A DNA stretch of 64,000 nucleotides from Salegentibacter holothuriorum (GTDB lineage: Bacteria > Bacteroidota > Bacteroidia > Flavobacteriales > Flavobacteriaceae): positions 124,001 to 188,000 of the forward strand of contig NZ_FUYY01000005.1 in the NCBI RefSeq assembly GCF_900168045.1. The letters are read 5' to 3'. The position numbers were made by a program, and so were the translations under genes. Positions within the stretch are counted from its first letter, which is position 1. Each line of letters starts with the position of its first letter. Under the pieces are notes generated by a model. The model made no database searches and had not been told where the DNA came from. It was given only the letters and a program-made list of their open reading frames with translations. Shown piece by piece: positions 1-9,533 of this stretch.

Positions 1-1048
1 AGTGAATAATCGTTGGGGCCACGGCCTTGATGTTGGTTTCTTAACTCCTGAATATAGTTCTGGAATTACCGAAACCGAAAGACCCTGGGCAGAAGTTAGG
101 GGTATTGGACGTAGTTTTGGTCTAAACCGAAATGAAAATTTAGAGGCCTATGGAACCGGGAAAGAACTCATTCAGCGGTTTGTACATACCGTAGCAAATG
201 GCGGTGGTATGATTCTAAATGTTGGCCCAAGAGCCGATGGGCAAATTCCTATGATTCAACAAGAGCGATTAAAGGAACTAGGAACCTGGCTTAAAATAAA
301 TGGTGAGGCTATTTATGGTGCTGAAGCCTATTCTAAAACAGGAGAAGAGCAGGAGACAAGTCGTGAAAGAATTGACCCTGTGATTGATTTTAACTGGGTA
401 AGAAATTCACCGATAAAAGGAATACGGGAAGATGATTTTCGTGCAAGCTGGGAAGGATTTATCGTAGCGCCAAAAACCGGGAAATATACCTTTGAAATTG
501 AGGTAGATGATGAAGCTATGGTGCAAATTGATGATGAAATCATCATTAATAGTAATTATACGGCACCAGATAATGAAGCTGAGGTTATGGGAGCCAATAC
601 CGGGACTTCAGATAAAGGGGAGATTCGTTTAAAAGCCAACGAGCTTACTTCAATTAAAATAAATTACCGTGAAAAAAAGCAAAATGCTAAAATTAAATTG
701 TTCTGGCAATTAGCTAACGCTGAAAAGGAAATTGTTCCTTCAAATGCTTTTTTTACTGACCAAACTAAGGAAAATAGCGGGTTAAAGGGAACCTATACTT
801 CTCAGGAAACTTATTTAAGTTATACTAAAAATAATAATGCACTGTACGCTATAAGTTTTCAATGGCCAGATGAGCGTTTAGAACTTGAGATAGAAAAACC
901 CGAAGAGGATGCTAAAATTAGTTTACTGGGATTAGACAGGGAGTTACCCTGGACTTACCAAAACAGTAAACTTATTATTGATACTTCAGGAATTAAATAT
1001 GGTGAATTGCCCGGGCATGAGGCCTGGACCTTTAAAATTGAACAATAA
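1..1048 (+). CDS. alpha-L-fucosidase GH29 with PA14 domain, 5' end outside window
   Basis: C-terminal 348 residues of a larger protein; the start lies left of the window, so the GTG at position 2 is not a real start. The first ~110 residues match the end of a GH29 catalytic barrel (motif ILNVGPRADGQIP at ~72-84, then LGTWLKINGEAIYG). Residues ~127-255 look like a PA14 domain (WEGFIVAPKTGKYTFEIEVD), a beta-rich carbohydrate-binding fold. The last ~75 residues resemble the beta-sandwich that closes GH29 enzymes. The enzyme should release terminal alpha-L-fucose, probably in the periplasm or at the cell surface. It is followed 10 nt later by the fucose-catabolism genes, so it is probably in the same operon. 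The catalytic nucleophile lies outside the window, so activity cannot be judged. Confidence 0.85.
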   Translation, partial: VNNRWGHGLDVGFLTPEYSSGITETERPWAEVRGIGRSFGLNRNENLEAYGTGKELIQRFVHTVANGGGMILNVGPRADGQIPMIQQERLKELGTWLKINGEAIYGAEAYSKTGEEQETSRERIDPVIDFNWVRNSPIKGIREDDFRASWEGFIVAPKTGKYTFEIEVDDEAMVQIDDEIIINSNYTAPDNEAEVMGANTGTSDKGEIRLKANELTSIKINYREKKQNAKIKLFWQLANAEKEIVPSNAFFTDQTKENSGLKGTYTSQETYLSYTKNNNALYAISFQWPDERLELEIEKPEEDAKISLLGLDRELPWTYQNSKLIIDTSGIKYGELPGHEAWTFKIEQ

Positions 1049-1058
1049 ATAATAAATT

Positions 1059-1916
1059 ATGAAATTAATACGATTTGGAGCCCCTGGAAAAGAGAAACCA
1101 GGTATTGAATTAGACAATGGAAAACGTATAGATGTTTCGGCGTTTGGAGTAGATTATACGGAAAGCTTTTTTGAAGATAACGGAATTGTAAAACTAGAAG
1201 AATGGTTAGCAGAAAATAAAGAGTCCTGTCCTGAAATAAATAAGGATGAGCGCCTTGGTTCACCGGTAGTAAGACCTTCAAAAATAGTTTGTATAGGTTT
1301 AAATTATGCAAAACACGCCGAAGAAAGTGGGATGGAAGTACCATCAGAACCGGTTTTGTTTTTCAAAGCAAGCAGTGCTATTGTTGGCCCTAACGACGAT
1401 TTAATTATCCCTAAGAATAGCCAGAAGACAGACTGGGAAGTAGAATTGGGAGTGGTAATAGGTAAAAAGGCCAGTTACGTTTCTGAGAAAGAAGCTATGG
1501 ATTATGTGGCCGGCTATGTGTTGCATAATGATTATAGTGAGCGTGAATTTCAATTAGAGCGTTTAGGGCAATGGGTTAAAGGAAAGAGTTGTGATACTTT
1601 TGCTCCCTTAGGACCATTTTTGGCTACTAAAGATGAAATTCCAAATCCGCATAACCTTGATCTATGGTTAAAACTGAATGATGAGATTAAACAACAAAGC
1701 AACACGTCAGATTTTGTTTTTAACGTACCTCAGGTAATAAGTTATGTAAGTCAGTTTATGAGTTTATTACCCGGAGATATTATTTCTACCGGAACTCCAT
1801 TTGGGGTAGGAATGGGCTTAAATCCGCAGCGTTACCTTAAACCCGGGGATGTAGTAGAATTGGGTATAGAAGGCCTTGGGACTTCTAAACAAGTGGCAAA
1901 AGCTTATAAAGAATAG
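1059..1916 (+). CDS. FAH-family hydrolase, probable 2,4-diketo-3-deoxy-L-fuconate hydrolase
   Basis: 285 residues, usual length for a single-domain fumarylacetoacetate-hydrolase-family enzyme. The conserved FAH core starts at ~74 (KIVCIGLNYAKHAEE). The metal-binding acidic residues are visible: E127 and E129 in DWEVELG and D158 in HNDYSERE. The product loop GTPFGVGMG follows near 245. In the oxidative L-fucose pathway an enzyme of this family cleaves 2,4-diketo-3-deoxy-L-fuconate to pyruvate and L-lactate. Its neighbours (lactonase, SDR, FucP, L-lactate oxidiser) fit that role. Cytoplasmic, no signal peptide. FAH enzymes act on many diketo acids and the exact substrate is inferred from context. 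It is followed after 3 nt by the amidohydrolase, indicating co-transcription. Confidence 0.82.
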   Translation: MKLIRFGAPGKEKPGIELDNGKRIDVSAFGVDYTESFFEDNGIVKLEEWLAENKESCPEINKDERLGSPVVRPSKIVCIGLNYAKHAEESGMEVPSEPVLFFKASSAIVGPNDDLIIPKNSQKTDWEVELGVVIGKKASYVSEKEAMDYVAGYVLHNDYSEREFQLERLGQWVKGKSCDTFAPLGPFLATKDEIPNPHNLDLWLKLNDEIKQQSNTSDFVFNVPQVISYVSQFMSLLPGDIISTGTPFGVGMGLNPQRYLKPGDVVELGIEGLGTSKQVAKAYKE

Positions 1917-1919
1917 GCA

Positions 1920-2744
1920 ATGAGGATAGATAGCCATCAGCATTTTTGGAAGTTTGAGAAGGAAAAAGATGCCTGGATTCCCGATGAGATGTCGGTGATT
2001 AGAAAAGATTTTTTTCCTGAAAATCTGAAGCCTGTTCTGGAAAGGAATAAGGTGGATGGCTGTGTGGCGGTGCAAGCCGCTCCCACTGAAAATGAGACCA
2101 AATTTTTGCTGAACCTGGCTAAAGAATATGAGTTTATAAAAGGAGTTGTAGGTTGGGTTGATTTTACCGGCGATAATGTTGAGGAGCGCCTGGCTTATTT
2201 TTCAAAAGACCCTAAATTTAAAGGAGTTCGGCATTTATTACAGGCAGAATCGGCAAATTATATGCTTCAACCTGAATTTTTAAAAGGAATGGAAGCTTTT
2301 GGGAACTTTAACCTAACCTACGACCTTTTGGTTTTGGAAGATCAGTTGGCCAATACTATTGAATTGGTTTCTAATTTTCCAAACCAAAAGTTTGTTTTAA
2401 ATCACCTCGCCAAACCTAATGTTTCAAAGGGAATTTCTAAAAACTGGAAAGAATTAATTACAAAACTGGCAGATAAAAAGAATGTGTCTTGTAAGCTTTC
2501 CGGTCTTTTAACCGAGACTGAAAATTTTAGCTGGAAACCCGAAGATTTCTATCCTTTTTTTGACTTTGCTTTGGAGGTTTTTGGCCCCAATAGATTAATG
2601 TTTGGATCTGACTGGCCGGTTTCTTTAGCTGCCGGGCAATACGCTGATACTTTAGGGATAATTGAGAATTTTTTAATGACTAAAAACGAAATCGTTATCG
2701 AAAAAATTATGGGGCTTAATGCAATTAATTTCTACCAATTATGA
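1920..2744 (+). CDS. amidohydrolase-family L-fuconolactonase-like hydrolase
   Basis: 274 residues, amidohydrolase-2 (TIM-barrel) family. Visible family motifs are the N-terminal DSHQHFW (H6, H8), GVRHLLQ, a histidine in FVLNHLAKP and the late aspartate in FGSDWP. The opening with the HQHFW block and a PDEM segment is typical of L-fucono-1,5-lactonase and L-rhamnonolactonase-type enzymes, which open the sugar lactone to the aldonate. Position between an FAH hydrolase and fucosidases supports fuconolactone as substrate. No signal peptide, so cytoplasmic. Its TGA stop overlaps the ATG of the next gene (ATGA), which means translational coupling with the GH95 enzyme. A related lactone or dicarboxylate substrate cannot be excluded. 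Confidence 0.8.
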   Translation: MRIDSHQHFWKFEKEKDAWIPDEMSVIRKDFFPENLKPVLERNKVDGCVAVQAAPTENETKFLLNLAKEYEFIKGVVGWVDFTGDNVEERLAYFSKDPKFKGVRHLLQAESANYMLQPEFLKGMEAFGNFNLTYDLLVLEDQLANTIELVSNFPNQKFVLNHLAKPNVSKGISKNWKELITKLADKKNVSCKLSGLLTETENFSWKPEDFYPFFDFALEVFGPNRLMFGSDWPVSLAAGQYADTLGIIENFLMTKNEIVIEKIMGLNAINFYQL

Positions 2745-5119
2745 TTAAAAAATTACTGTTTTTAGTTCTACTATTCGTACTGGGATGTTCAGCACCTTCT
2801 AAAGAGGAAAAAGAAGATAAAGAAGACTTAAATGAACATGTGCTATGGTATGCGCAGCCTGCTTCAAAATGGATGGAGGCACTACCCATAGGGAATGGTA
2901 GACTGGGAGCAATGATTTTTGGAGACACAATTAATGAGCGAATTCAATTAAATGAAGATTCGCTTTGGCCCGGCGGTCCCGATTGGGGCGATTCTAAAGG
3001 TAGTCCAGAAGATTTGGATTATATTAGGCAGTTAATTCTGAATGGAAAAACAAGCAAGGCCGATAACGAAATTATTGAACGCTTTTCAAATAAAGATATC
3101 GTGAAATCCCATCAAACTATGGGAGATCTTTATCTGGATTTTGAACACTCCGGAAAAATTGAGAATTATAAGCGAAGCCTTAGTTTAAATGATGCTTTAG
3201 CTGAGGTACATTATGAAATAGACGGGGACCAATACCACCGTAAAATTTTTGCCACCGCAGCAGACGATGCCATTATAATTCAATTAAGCACAACCTCGTC
3301 TAAAGGGCTGAATTTTAATGTAAATTTAGATCGCCCAGAAGATGAAGGTCATAAAACAGTAGAGCTAACTAATCCAGCACAGAATCAAATCGCAATGCTG
3401 GGCGAGATTACTCAATTTGGTGCAGTAAAAAATTCAAAATCTAAGCCTTTGGATTATGGGGTGAAATTTGAAACTTTACTTCAGGCTGAATCCGATTCGG
3501 GGAAAATTTATTCTGATAATTCTGGCTTAAAAGTAGAGGGCTCTAAACAAGTTACCTTGTACCTGGTAGCTAATACTTCATTTTATTCTGAAGATTTTCA
3601 GCAGAAAAATAGTTTGGCATTAGAAGAGCTTAGTAAAAAAACTGTTGATGAATTATTAGACTCACATAAAAAAGATTATCAGGAATTATTTAATCGAGTA
3701 GACTTTTCCCTTGGAGAAAATATAAATGACAGCATACCAACCGATAAACGACTGGAATCTTTTAAGAAAGGAGAGGAAGACCGGGGATTAATTACTGATT
3801 TATTCCAGTATGGCAGGTACTTACTAATTTCATCTTCCAGGCCGGGCACTAATCCTGCCAATTTACAGGGACTATGGAATGAACATATTGCCGCACCCTG
3901 GAATGCCGATTATCACTTGAATGTAAATTTACAAATGAATTACTGGCCGGCAGAAGTCACCAACCTAAGTGAACTTCACCAACCTCTATTTGACTATACT
4001 AAGCGTTTGGTAAGGAGAGGGAAAAATACCGCTAAAGAACAATATGGTTTGGAAGGAGCGGTGCTTCACAATGCCTCAGATTTATGGGGTGCACCTTACA
4101 TGCAGGCTCGTCGGGCTTATTGGGGCAGTTGGATTCACGGTGGCGGATGGCTTGCCCAGCACTTTTGGCAACATTACCTATTCACTCAGGATAAAGAGTT
4201 TCTTAAAACAACTGCTTATCCTGTGCTAAAAGAATTTGCTACATTTTATGCCGGTTGGTTGGTTAAAGATGAAAAAAGCGGAAAGTATGTTTCTTTCCCA
4301 GAAACTTCTCCAGAGAACTCTTATATAAATGAGCAGGGTGAAAGAGTAGCACTTTCATACGGCAGTGCCATGGGGCATCAAATAATTGCCGAGGTATTTG
4401 ATAACACCCTAAAAGCGGCAGAAATTCTAGATATAGAAGATGAAATTTTAGAAGAAATTGCAGAAAAAAGAATCAATTTAACCCCAGGTTTAAAGTTAGG
4501 ACCTGATGGTCGAATTTTAGAATGGACAAAGCCTTACGAGGAACCTGAAAAAGGACATAGACACCTTTCGCATTTATATGCGCTTCATCCTGGTTCGAAG
4601 ATAACAGAAGCTGATTCAAGTTTGTTTAAAGCTGCACAAAAATCTATTGATTATAGATTAGAACATGGGGGAGCAGGAACCGGTTGGAGCAGGGCGTGGA
4701 TGATAAATTTCAATGCCCGTTTATTAGATGCGAAAGCGGCAAAGGAGAATATACACAAGTTTTTTGAAATTTCCCTGGCAGATAATTTATTCGATTTACA
4801 CCCTCCATTTCAAATTGATGGAAATTTTGGTTATACCGCTGGTGTTGCCGAGATGCTCTTGCAATCTCATGAAGGTTCTCTTCGAATATTGCCCGCTTTA
4901 CCTGAAGACTGGGAGAATGGTCATATTAAGGGCCTAAAAGCAAGGGGAGATATAAGTGTTGATATAGACTGGGAATTAGGTGAATTAAAGCAACTTACTT
5001 TAAGCACAAACAAAAAACAGCAGGTTAAGCTTAAATATGGCCAGCAAGAAATAGAAATTAGACTTCCCGGTAATAATCAAGAAGTAATAATGAATTCAGA
5101 CTTAAAAACAACCCCCTGA
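2741..5119 (+). CDS. GH95 alpha-L-fucosidase lipoprotein
   Basis: 792 residues, normal for GH95. A lipoprotein signal ends at C16 (FVLGCSAPSK), followed by an acidic stretch as in exported Bacteroidota lipoproteins. The N-terminal domain contains WYAQPASKWMEALPIGNG and LNEDSLWPGG. The catalytic (alpha/alpha)6 barrel contains NADYHLNVNLQMNYWPAE, the SPENSY block and QIDGNFGYTAG, which carry the asparagine, glutamate and aspartate used by the inverting 1,2-alpha-L-fucosidases. It should remove terminal alpha-1,2-fucose, though some GH95 enzymes act on L-galactose. It overlaps the lactonase gene by 4 nt and is followed after 3 nt by a sulfatase, so it sits mid-operon. Confidence 0.92.
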   Translation: MIKKLLFLVLLFVLGCSAPSKEEKEDKEDLNEHVLWYAQPASKWMEALPIGNGRLGAMIFGDTINERIQLNEDSLWPGGPDWGDSKGSPEDLDYIRQLILNGKTSKADNEIIERFSNKDIVKSHQTMGDLYLDFEHSGKIENYKRSLSLNDALAEVHYEIDGDQYHRKIFATAADDAIIIQLSTTSSKGLNFNVNLDRPEDEGHKTVELTNPAQNQIAMLGEITQFGAVKNSKSKPLDYGVKFETLLQAESDSGKIYSDNSGLKVEGSKQVTLYLVANTSFYSEDFQQKNSLALEELSKKTVDELLDSHKKDYQELFNRVDFSLGENINDSIPTDKRLESFKKGEEDRGLITDLFQYGRYLLISSSRPGTNPANLQGLWNEHIAAPWNADYHLNVNLQMNYWPAEVTNLSELHQPLFDYTKRLVRRGKNTAKEQYGLEGAVLHNASDLWGAPYMQARRAYWGSWIHGGGWLAQHFWQHYLFTQDKEFLKTTAYPVLKEFATFYAGWLVKDEKSGKYVSFPETSPENSYINEQGERVALSYGSAMGHQIIAEVFDNTLKAAEILDIEDEILEEIAEKRINLTPGLKLGPDGRILEWTKPYEEPEKGHRHLSHLYALHPGSKITEADSSLFKAAQKSIDYRLEHGGAGTGWSRAWMINFNARLLDAKAAKENIHKFFEISLADNLFDLHPPFQIDGNFGYTAGVAEMLLQSHEGSLRILPALPEDWENGHIKGLKARGDISVDIDWELGELKQLTLSTNKKQQVKLKYGQQEIEIRLPGNNQEVIMNSDLKTTP

Positions 5120-5122
5120 TTT

Positions 5123-6643
5123 ATGAAAAACCTATATTTAATTTCTTTTTACGTTCTGTTTATCTTTTTTTCCACTTTAAGGGCTCAGGAACAAAAACCG
5201 AATGTGGTTTTGTTTCTTGTAGATGATATGGGGTGGCAAGACACTTCGGTTCCATTTTGGACAGAAGAAACAGCATTTAATAAACGTTACCATACGCCAA
5301 ATATGGAACGTTTGGCTAATAAAGGAACTAAATTCACTCAGGCCTACGCAACTCCTATTTGTTCTCCTTCCAGAGTAAGTATTTTAACAGGAGCCAATGC
5401 AGCACGGCATCGGGTTACCAATTGGACGTTAAATAAAAATGAGTCTAAAGATGCAGCCGATGAACACCTGGAGTTTCCACAATGGAATATGAATGGGATT
5501 TCCAATAGCGAAGATGTTCCTAATTCTTTTGTGGCAAATACTTTGCCTCAAATATTACAACAAAATGGGTATCATACCATTCACGCAGGGAAAGCGCATT
5601 TAGGAGCTAAAAATACACCGGGTCAAGATCCTTTACATTTAGGTTTTGATGTAAACATTGCGGGTCACGCTGCCGGGGCACCGGAGAGTTTCTTAGGAAC
5701 AGAAAATTTTGGAAATGGAAAAGCCGGGAAGTCGGAGTGGGCTGTACCCGGTTTAGAAAAGTATCACGGTAAAGATATTTTTTTAACCGAAGCTATTACG
5801 CGTGAAGCATTGCTAAGTTTAGATAAGGTGGCTGGGAAAAAGCCTTTCTTTTTACATATGTCACATTATGCCGTGCATGCGCCTATTATGGCTGATGAGC
5901 GTTTTTATCAAAAATATCTTGATTCAGGCCTGGATAAGACTGAAGCTAAATACGCCTCTATGGTTGAAGGAATGGATAAGAGTTTGGGTGATATTATGGA
6001 TTATCTGGAAGAAAATAATTTAGAAGAAAATACGATCATTCTTTTTATGTCAGACAATGGCGGGTTAAGTGCACACGCTCGCGGAGGAGAACCACATACG
6101 CATAATGCACCTTTAAACAGTGGTAAGGGTTCTGCCTATGAAGGAGGAATTAGGGTGCCAATGTTAGTCTACTGGCCTAAAAAAATCAAACCTGCATCCA
6201 GCATTGATGATTATGTTATAATTGAAGACTTTTTTCCCAGTATCCTGGAAATGACCAAAAGCCATATTCCTGCCTTAAAACAAAAAGTGGATGGCCAAAG
6301 TTTTGTGTCATTAATGGAAGAAAATAATCAATCTCTTAATCAACGTCCATTATTCTGGCATTACCCTAATAAATGGGGTGGTAGTGGTCCCGGAATTGCT
6401 CCATTTAGTTCAGTTAGAAAGGGAGATTATAAACTTATTTATTACCATAAAGATCGCCGTTTTGAATTATTTAATATTAGAAAGGACATTGGGGAAACCA
6501 CCAATATTTCAGAAACTCATACTAAAAAAACAAAGGAATTAGCTACAATTTTGAGTTCGTATCTAGAATCGGTTGATGCGCAAATGCCTTTAGATAAAAG
6601 AACCAAAAAGAAAGTAGAACTACCTATTAAAATATTTAAATAA
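5123..6643 (+). CDS. S1 formylglycine sulfatase
   Basis: 506 residues with a signal peptide (MKNLYLISFYVLFIFFSTLRAQ), so periplasmic. Type-I sulfatase hallmarks: the metal aspartates in FLVDDMGWQD, and C80 in ICSPSR, the C-x-P-S-R motif in which cysteine is matured to formylglycine. Further blocks are HAGKAHLG (usually GKWHLG), MSDNGGLSAHARGG and EGGIRVPMLVYWP. It removes sulfate esters from a glycan; the position on the sugar cannot be read by eye. Sitting between GH95 and GH29 fucosidases, a sulfated fucose-containing saccharide is the likely substrate. An anaerobic-type or FGE maturation enzyme must be elsewhere in the genome. Its stop overlaps the next start (TAATG). Confidence 0.9.
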   Translation: MKNLYLISFYVLFIFFSTLRAQEQKPNVVLFLVDDMGWQDTSVPFWTEETAFNKRYHTPNMERLANKGTKFTQAYATPICSPSRVSILTGANAARHRVTNWTLNKNESKDAADEHLEFPQWNMNGISNSEDVPNSFVANTLPQILQQNGYHTIHAGKAHLGAKNTPGQDPLHLGFDVNIAGHAAGAPESFLGTENFGNGKAGKSEWAVPGLEKYHGKDIFLTEAITREALLSLDKVAGKKPFFLHMSHYAVHAPIMADERFYQKYLDSGLDKTEAKYASMVEGMDKSLGDIMDYLEENNLEENTIILFMSDNGGLSAHARGGEPHTHNAPLNSGKGSAYEGGIRVPMLVYWPKKIKPASSIDDYVIIEDFFPSILEMTKSHIPALKQKVDGQSFVSLMEENNQSLNQRPLFWHYPNKWGGSGPGIAPFSSVRKGDYKLIYYHKDRRFELFNIRKDIGETTNISETHTKKTKELATILSSYLESVDAQMPLDKRTKKKVELPIKIFK

Positions 6644-8691
6644 TGAAAAATCCAAATTTTGTATTGCTGTTATTAGTAGTAATCAGCTTGATTTCTTGTA
6701 AAGAAAAAGTAACTGAACCGGAAGCGGTAGGACCTGTTCCATCACAAAGGCAATTAGCCTGGCAGGAATTGGAATACTACGGTTTTGTTCATTTTAATAT
6801 GAATACTTTTACCGATATGGAGTGGGGGGAAGGTGGCGAATCTCCAAAGAATTTTAACCCTACCAATCTCGATACAAGGCAATGGGCAAAAACTGCTAAA
6901 GAAGCTGGGATGAAAGGAATAATTTTAACCGCAAAACATCACGACGGATTTTGTCTCTGGCCTACAGAAACTACAGATCACTCAGTTAAAAATTCTCCAT
7001 GGAAGAATGGTGAGGGCGATGTAGTGAAAGAACTGGCAGAAGCCTGTAAAGAATTCGGACTGAAATTTGGCGTTTACTTATCCCCATGGGATCGTAATCA
7101 TCCTGAATACGCCAGGGAAGAATACGTTGAGGTTTTTCATAAACAACTGGAGGAGCTTTTAACAAACTATGGACCTGTATTCGAAGTATGGTTTGATGGA
7201 GCAAACGGTGGTACCGGTTATTACGGAGGTGCTAATGAACATCGAAAAATTGACGATGCAACTTATTATGAATGGGATAAAGTGACCAAAATAGTTAGGG
7301 AGCTTCAACCTGAAGCAGTAATTTTTAGTGGGGGAAATCCAGATGTACGCTGGGTAGGTAACGAACATGGCTTTGCAGCTAAAACAAATTGGAGCCCATT
7401 TACCCCCGGAAGTGGAAATCTTCAAAATGGAGATGAAGATGGAACACATTGGATTCCCGCAGAAGCTGATGTTTCCATTAGGCCGGGATGGTATTATCAC
7501 GCAAGGGAAGACCATCAGGTAAAAACATTACCACATTTGTTGGATATCTATTATAAATCGGTTGGTAGAAATGCCCCACTTTTATTGAATTTACCGGTGG
7601 ATACACGCGGCCTTGTGCATGAGAAGGATGTAGAACAATTGATGAAGTTGCGGAAGCAGTTAGATAAAGATTTTGCCGAGAATTTGGTGACAGATGCTAA
7701 AGCAACAGCTTCTTCGGAAGCAGGCTCTAATTATAGTGCTACAAATGCCATTAATGGTGATACGAAGGCTTATTGGATGCCAAAGAAGGAAATCATAAAG
7801 TCTAACATAACGATTGAGTTTGACGAGCTGCAGGAAGTTAACCGGTTTGTGGTTCAGGAATATATTGCTTTAGGGCAGCGTGTGAAGTCTTTTACTTTAG
7901 AAGGGAAGATCAATGGAGAATGGAAGGAAATAGCATCTGAGACTACCATAGGCTATAAGCGAATATTAAGATTTGATCTTGTAGAAGTTTCTGCGTTGCG
8001 TTTTAATATTACAGATGCTAAAGCACGACCTTTAATTTCAAATATTGAGGTTTATAAGGCACCTTTAGTGATGGAAGCTCCGGAAATTGTTCAGCATAAA
8101 GATGGGAGAATCAGTATTAAAAGTTATGATAATGGGTTGGAAATTTATTATACATTGAATGGAGAGGAACCTAATAAGAATTCTAAACCTTATTCTGAAG
8201 AATTTTTATTACAGGATCCTACCCGCGTAATGGCTGTAGCATATAACCCCGGAACTAATTCATATAGTGAAGTTTCAAACATTAAACTGGATATACCCAA
8301 GAAGAACTGGCAAGTGTTGAATGAAAATGCCGATGCAGCGAAAATTATTGATGCCGATGAAAATTCGGTATGGACAAAAAAGGGGAAACTTCCGCAGGAA
8401 GTAATAGTAGACCTTGGTAAAACCTATAATTTAAAAGGATTTACTTATTTACCACAACAAAGTAGATGGCCTCAGGGTGTAATTGCAGATTACGAATTTA
8501 TGCTTAGCGAAAATGGAAAACAATGGAAGAAAGTAAGTGAAGGTGAATTTTCGAATATTAAAAATAACCCTATAGAACAGCTTATTGAATTTAAAACTAC
8601 AAAGGCACGATATTTTAAATTCGTAGGAAAACGAAGTGCTGATGATACGGAAGTTCTGGGAATTGCTGAAATAGGAGTGATCACCGAATAA
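6643..8691 (+). CDS. GH29 alpha-L-fucosidase lipoprotein with two F5/8-type C domains
   Basis: 682 residues. Lipoprotein signal with C19 (SLISCKEK). The GH29 barrel covers ~25-340, with AKHHDGFCLWPTETTDHS and the nucleophile block EVWFDGANGG. After it come a discoidin-like (F5/8 type C) module at ~345-475, a short chitobiase-C-terminal-like module at ~480-560 (NGLEIYYTLNGEEP) and a second discoidin-like module at ~565-680. These extra modules are typically sugar-binding. It probably releases alpha-1,3/1,4-linked fucose at the cell surface or in the periplasm. This is the second GH29 in the operon, and its accessory architecture differs from the PA14-bearing one, which suggests different linkages. 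It is the last exported enzyme before the cytoplasmic pathway genes. Confidence 0.93.
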   Translation: MKNPNFVLLLLVVISLISCKEKVTEPEAVGPVPSQRQLAWQELEYYGFVHFNMNTFTDMEWGEGGESPKNFNPTNLDTRQWAKTAKEAGMKGIILTAKHHDGFCLWPTETTDHSVKNSPWKNGEGDVVKELAEACKEFGLKFGVYLSPWDRNHPEYAREEYVEVFHKQLEELLTNYGPVFEVWFDGANGGTGYYGGANEHRKIDDATYYEWDKVTKIVRELQPEAVIFSGGNPDVRWVGNEHGFAAKTNWSPFTPGSGNLQNGDEDGTHWIPAEADVSIRPGWYYHAREDHQVKTLPHLLDIYYKSVGRNAPLLLNLPVDTRGLVHEKDVEQLMKLRKQLDKDFAENLVTDAKATASSEAGSNYSATNAINGDTKAYWMPKKEIIKSNITIEFDELQEVNRFVVQEYIALGQRVKSFTLEGKINGEWKEIASETTIGYKRILRFDLVEVSALRFNITDAKARPLISNIEVYKAPLVMEAPEIVQHKDGRISIKSYDNGLEIYYTLNGEEPNKNSKPYSEEFLLQDPTRVMAVAYNPGTNSYSEVSNIKLDIPKKNWQVLNENADAAKIIDADENSVWTKKGKLPQEVIVDLGKTYNLKGFTYLPQQSRWPQGVIADYEFMLSENGKQWKKVSEGEFSNIKNNPIEQLIEFKTTKARYFKFVGKRSADDTEVLGIAEIGVITE

Positions 8692-8745
8692 CAAGATGTT
8701 TAAAAATTAGATTTAAGAATATAGATTTAAAGAAAAATTTCTCAC

Positions 8746-9528
8746 ATGGATTTAGGATTAAAGGATAAAGTAATTTTAATAACTGGCGGTACTAAAGGTA
8801 TTGGCGGCGCTATTAGTAAGGCGGTTGCCCGGGAAAATGCAATTCCGGTTTTTGTTGGCCGTGGGGAAGCAAGTGGTAATGAAATGCTTGAAACCTTTAA
8901 GGCCAATGGAATTAATGCTCATTTTATACAAGCCAATCTAAATGAAGAAGGCCAATGTAAAAGAATTGTTGATGAAGTTTTAGAGACCTTCGGAAAAATT
9001 GACGCCCTGGTAAATAATGCCGGAGCCAATGATAGTGTTGGTTTGGAGGCCGGTAACCCTAAGAAGTTTGCCAATTCAGTTTTTAATAATTTGAATCATT
9101 ATTATGAGATGGCGCATTATTGCCTGCCCGCGCTCAAAAAATCAAAAGGAAATATTCTAAATATTAGCTCTAAAGTTGCCCTGGTAGGCCAGGGGGGTAC
9201 CTCTGGATATGCAGCATCAAAGGGAGCACAGTTGTCGCTTACGCGGGAATGGGCTGCAGAATTACTGCCTTATAATATTAGGGTGAATGCTATTTTACCG
9301 GCAGAGGTAATGACACCTCTTTATAAAAGCTGGCTGGATTCTTTTGATGATCCGGAAGAAAAACTAAAGAATATTACCCGTAATATTCCAATGGGAAATC
9401 GAATGACTTCTGACACCGAGATAGCCGATTTGGCAGCATTTATCTTATCTGAAAAATCAGGACATACCACCGCACAATGGTTTTCTCCAGATGGTGGTTA
9501 TGTACATTTAGACCGATCTTTAACGTAA
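8746..9528 (+). CDS. SDR oxidoreductase, probable L-fucose dehydrogenase
   Basis: 260 residues, classical short-chain dehydrogenase. The nucleotide-binding motif is ITGGTKGIGG (residues 12-21), then NNAG (90-93), catalytic S141/S142, Y155 and K159 (YAASK). The C-terminus GGYVHLDRSL is a lid region I associate with sugar dehydrogenases of this subgroup. Context makes it either the NAD(P)-dependent L-fucose dehydrogenase (fucose to fuconolactone) or the 2-keto-3-deoxy-L-fuconate dehydrogenase; both steps use SDR enzymes and only one is present here. The first reading is preferred because the adjacent importer and mutarotase supply free L-fucose. Cytoplasmic. The 54-nt gap upstream is the largest in the operon. 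Confidence 0.75.
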   Translation: MDLGLKDKVILITGGTKGIGGAISKAVARENAIPVFVGRGEASGNEMLETFKANGINAHFIQANLNEEGQCKRIVDEVLETFGKIDALVNNAGANDSVGLEAGNPKKFANSVFNNLNHYYEMAHYCLPALKKSKGNILNISSKVALVGQGGTSGYAASKGAQLSLTREWAAELLPYNIRVNAILPAEVMTPLYKSWLDSFDDPEEKLKNITRNIPMGNRMTSDTEIADLAAFILSEKSGHTTAQWFSPDGGYVHLDRSLT

Positions 9529-9533
9529 ATTCT

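Noticed and set aside
9477-9533. Upstream extension of fucP
   Set aside because: It overlaps the preceding dehydrogenase by 52 nt and adds a non-membrane leader; the ATG at 9534 fits the family start.
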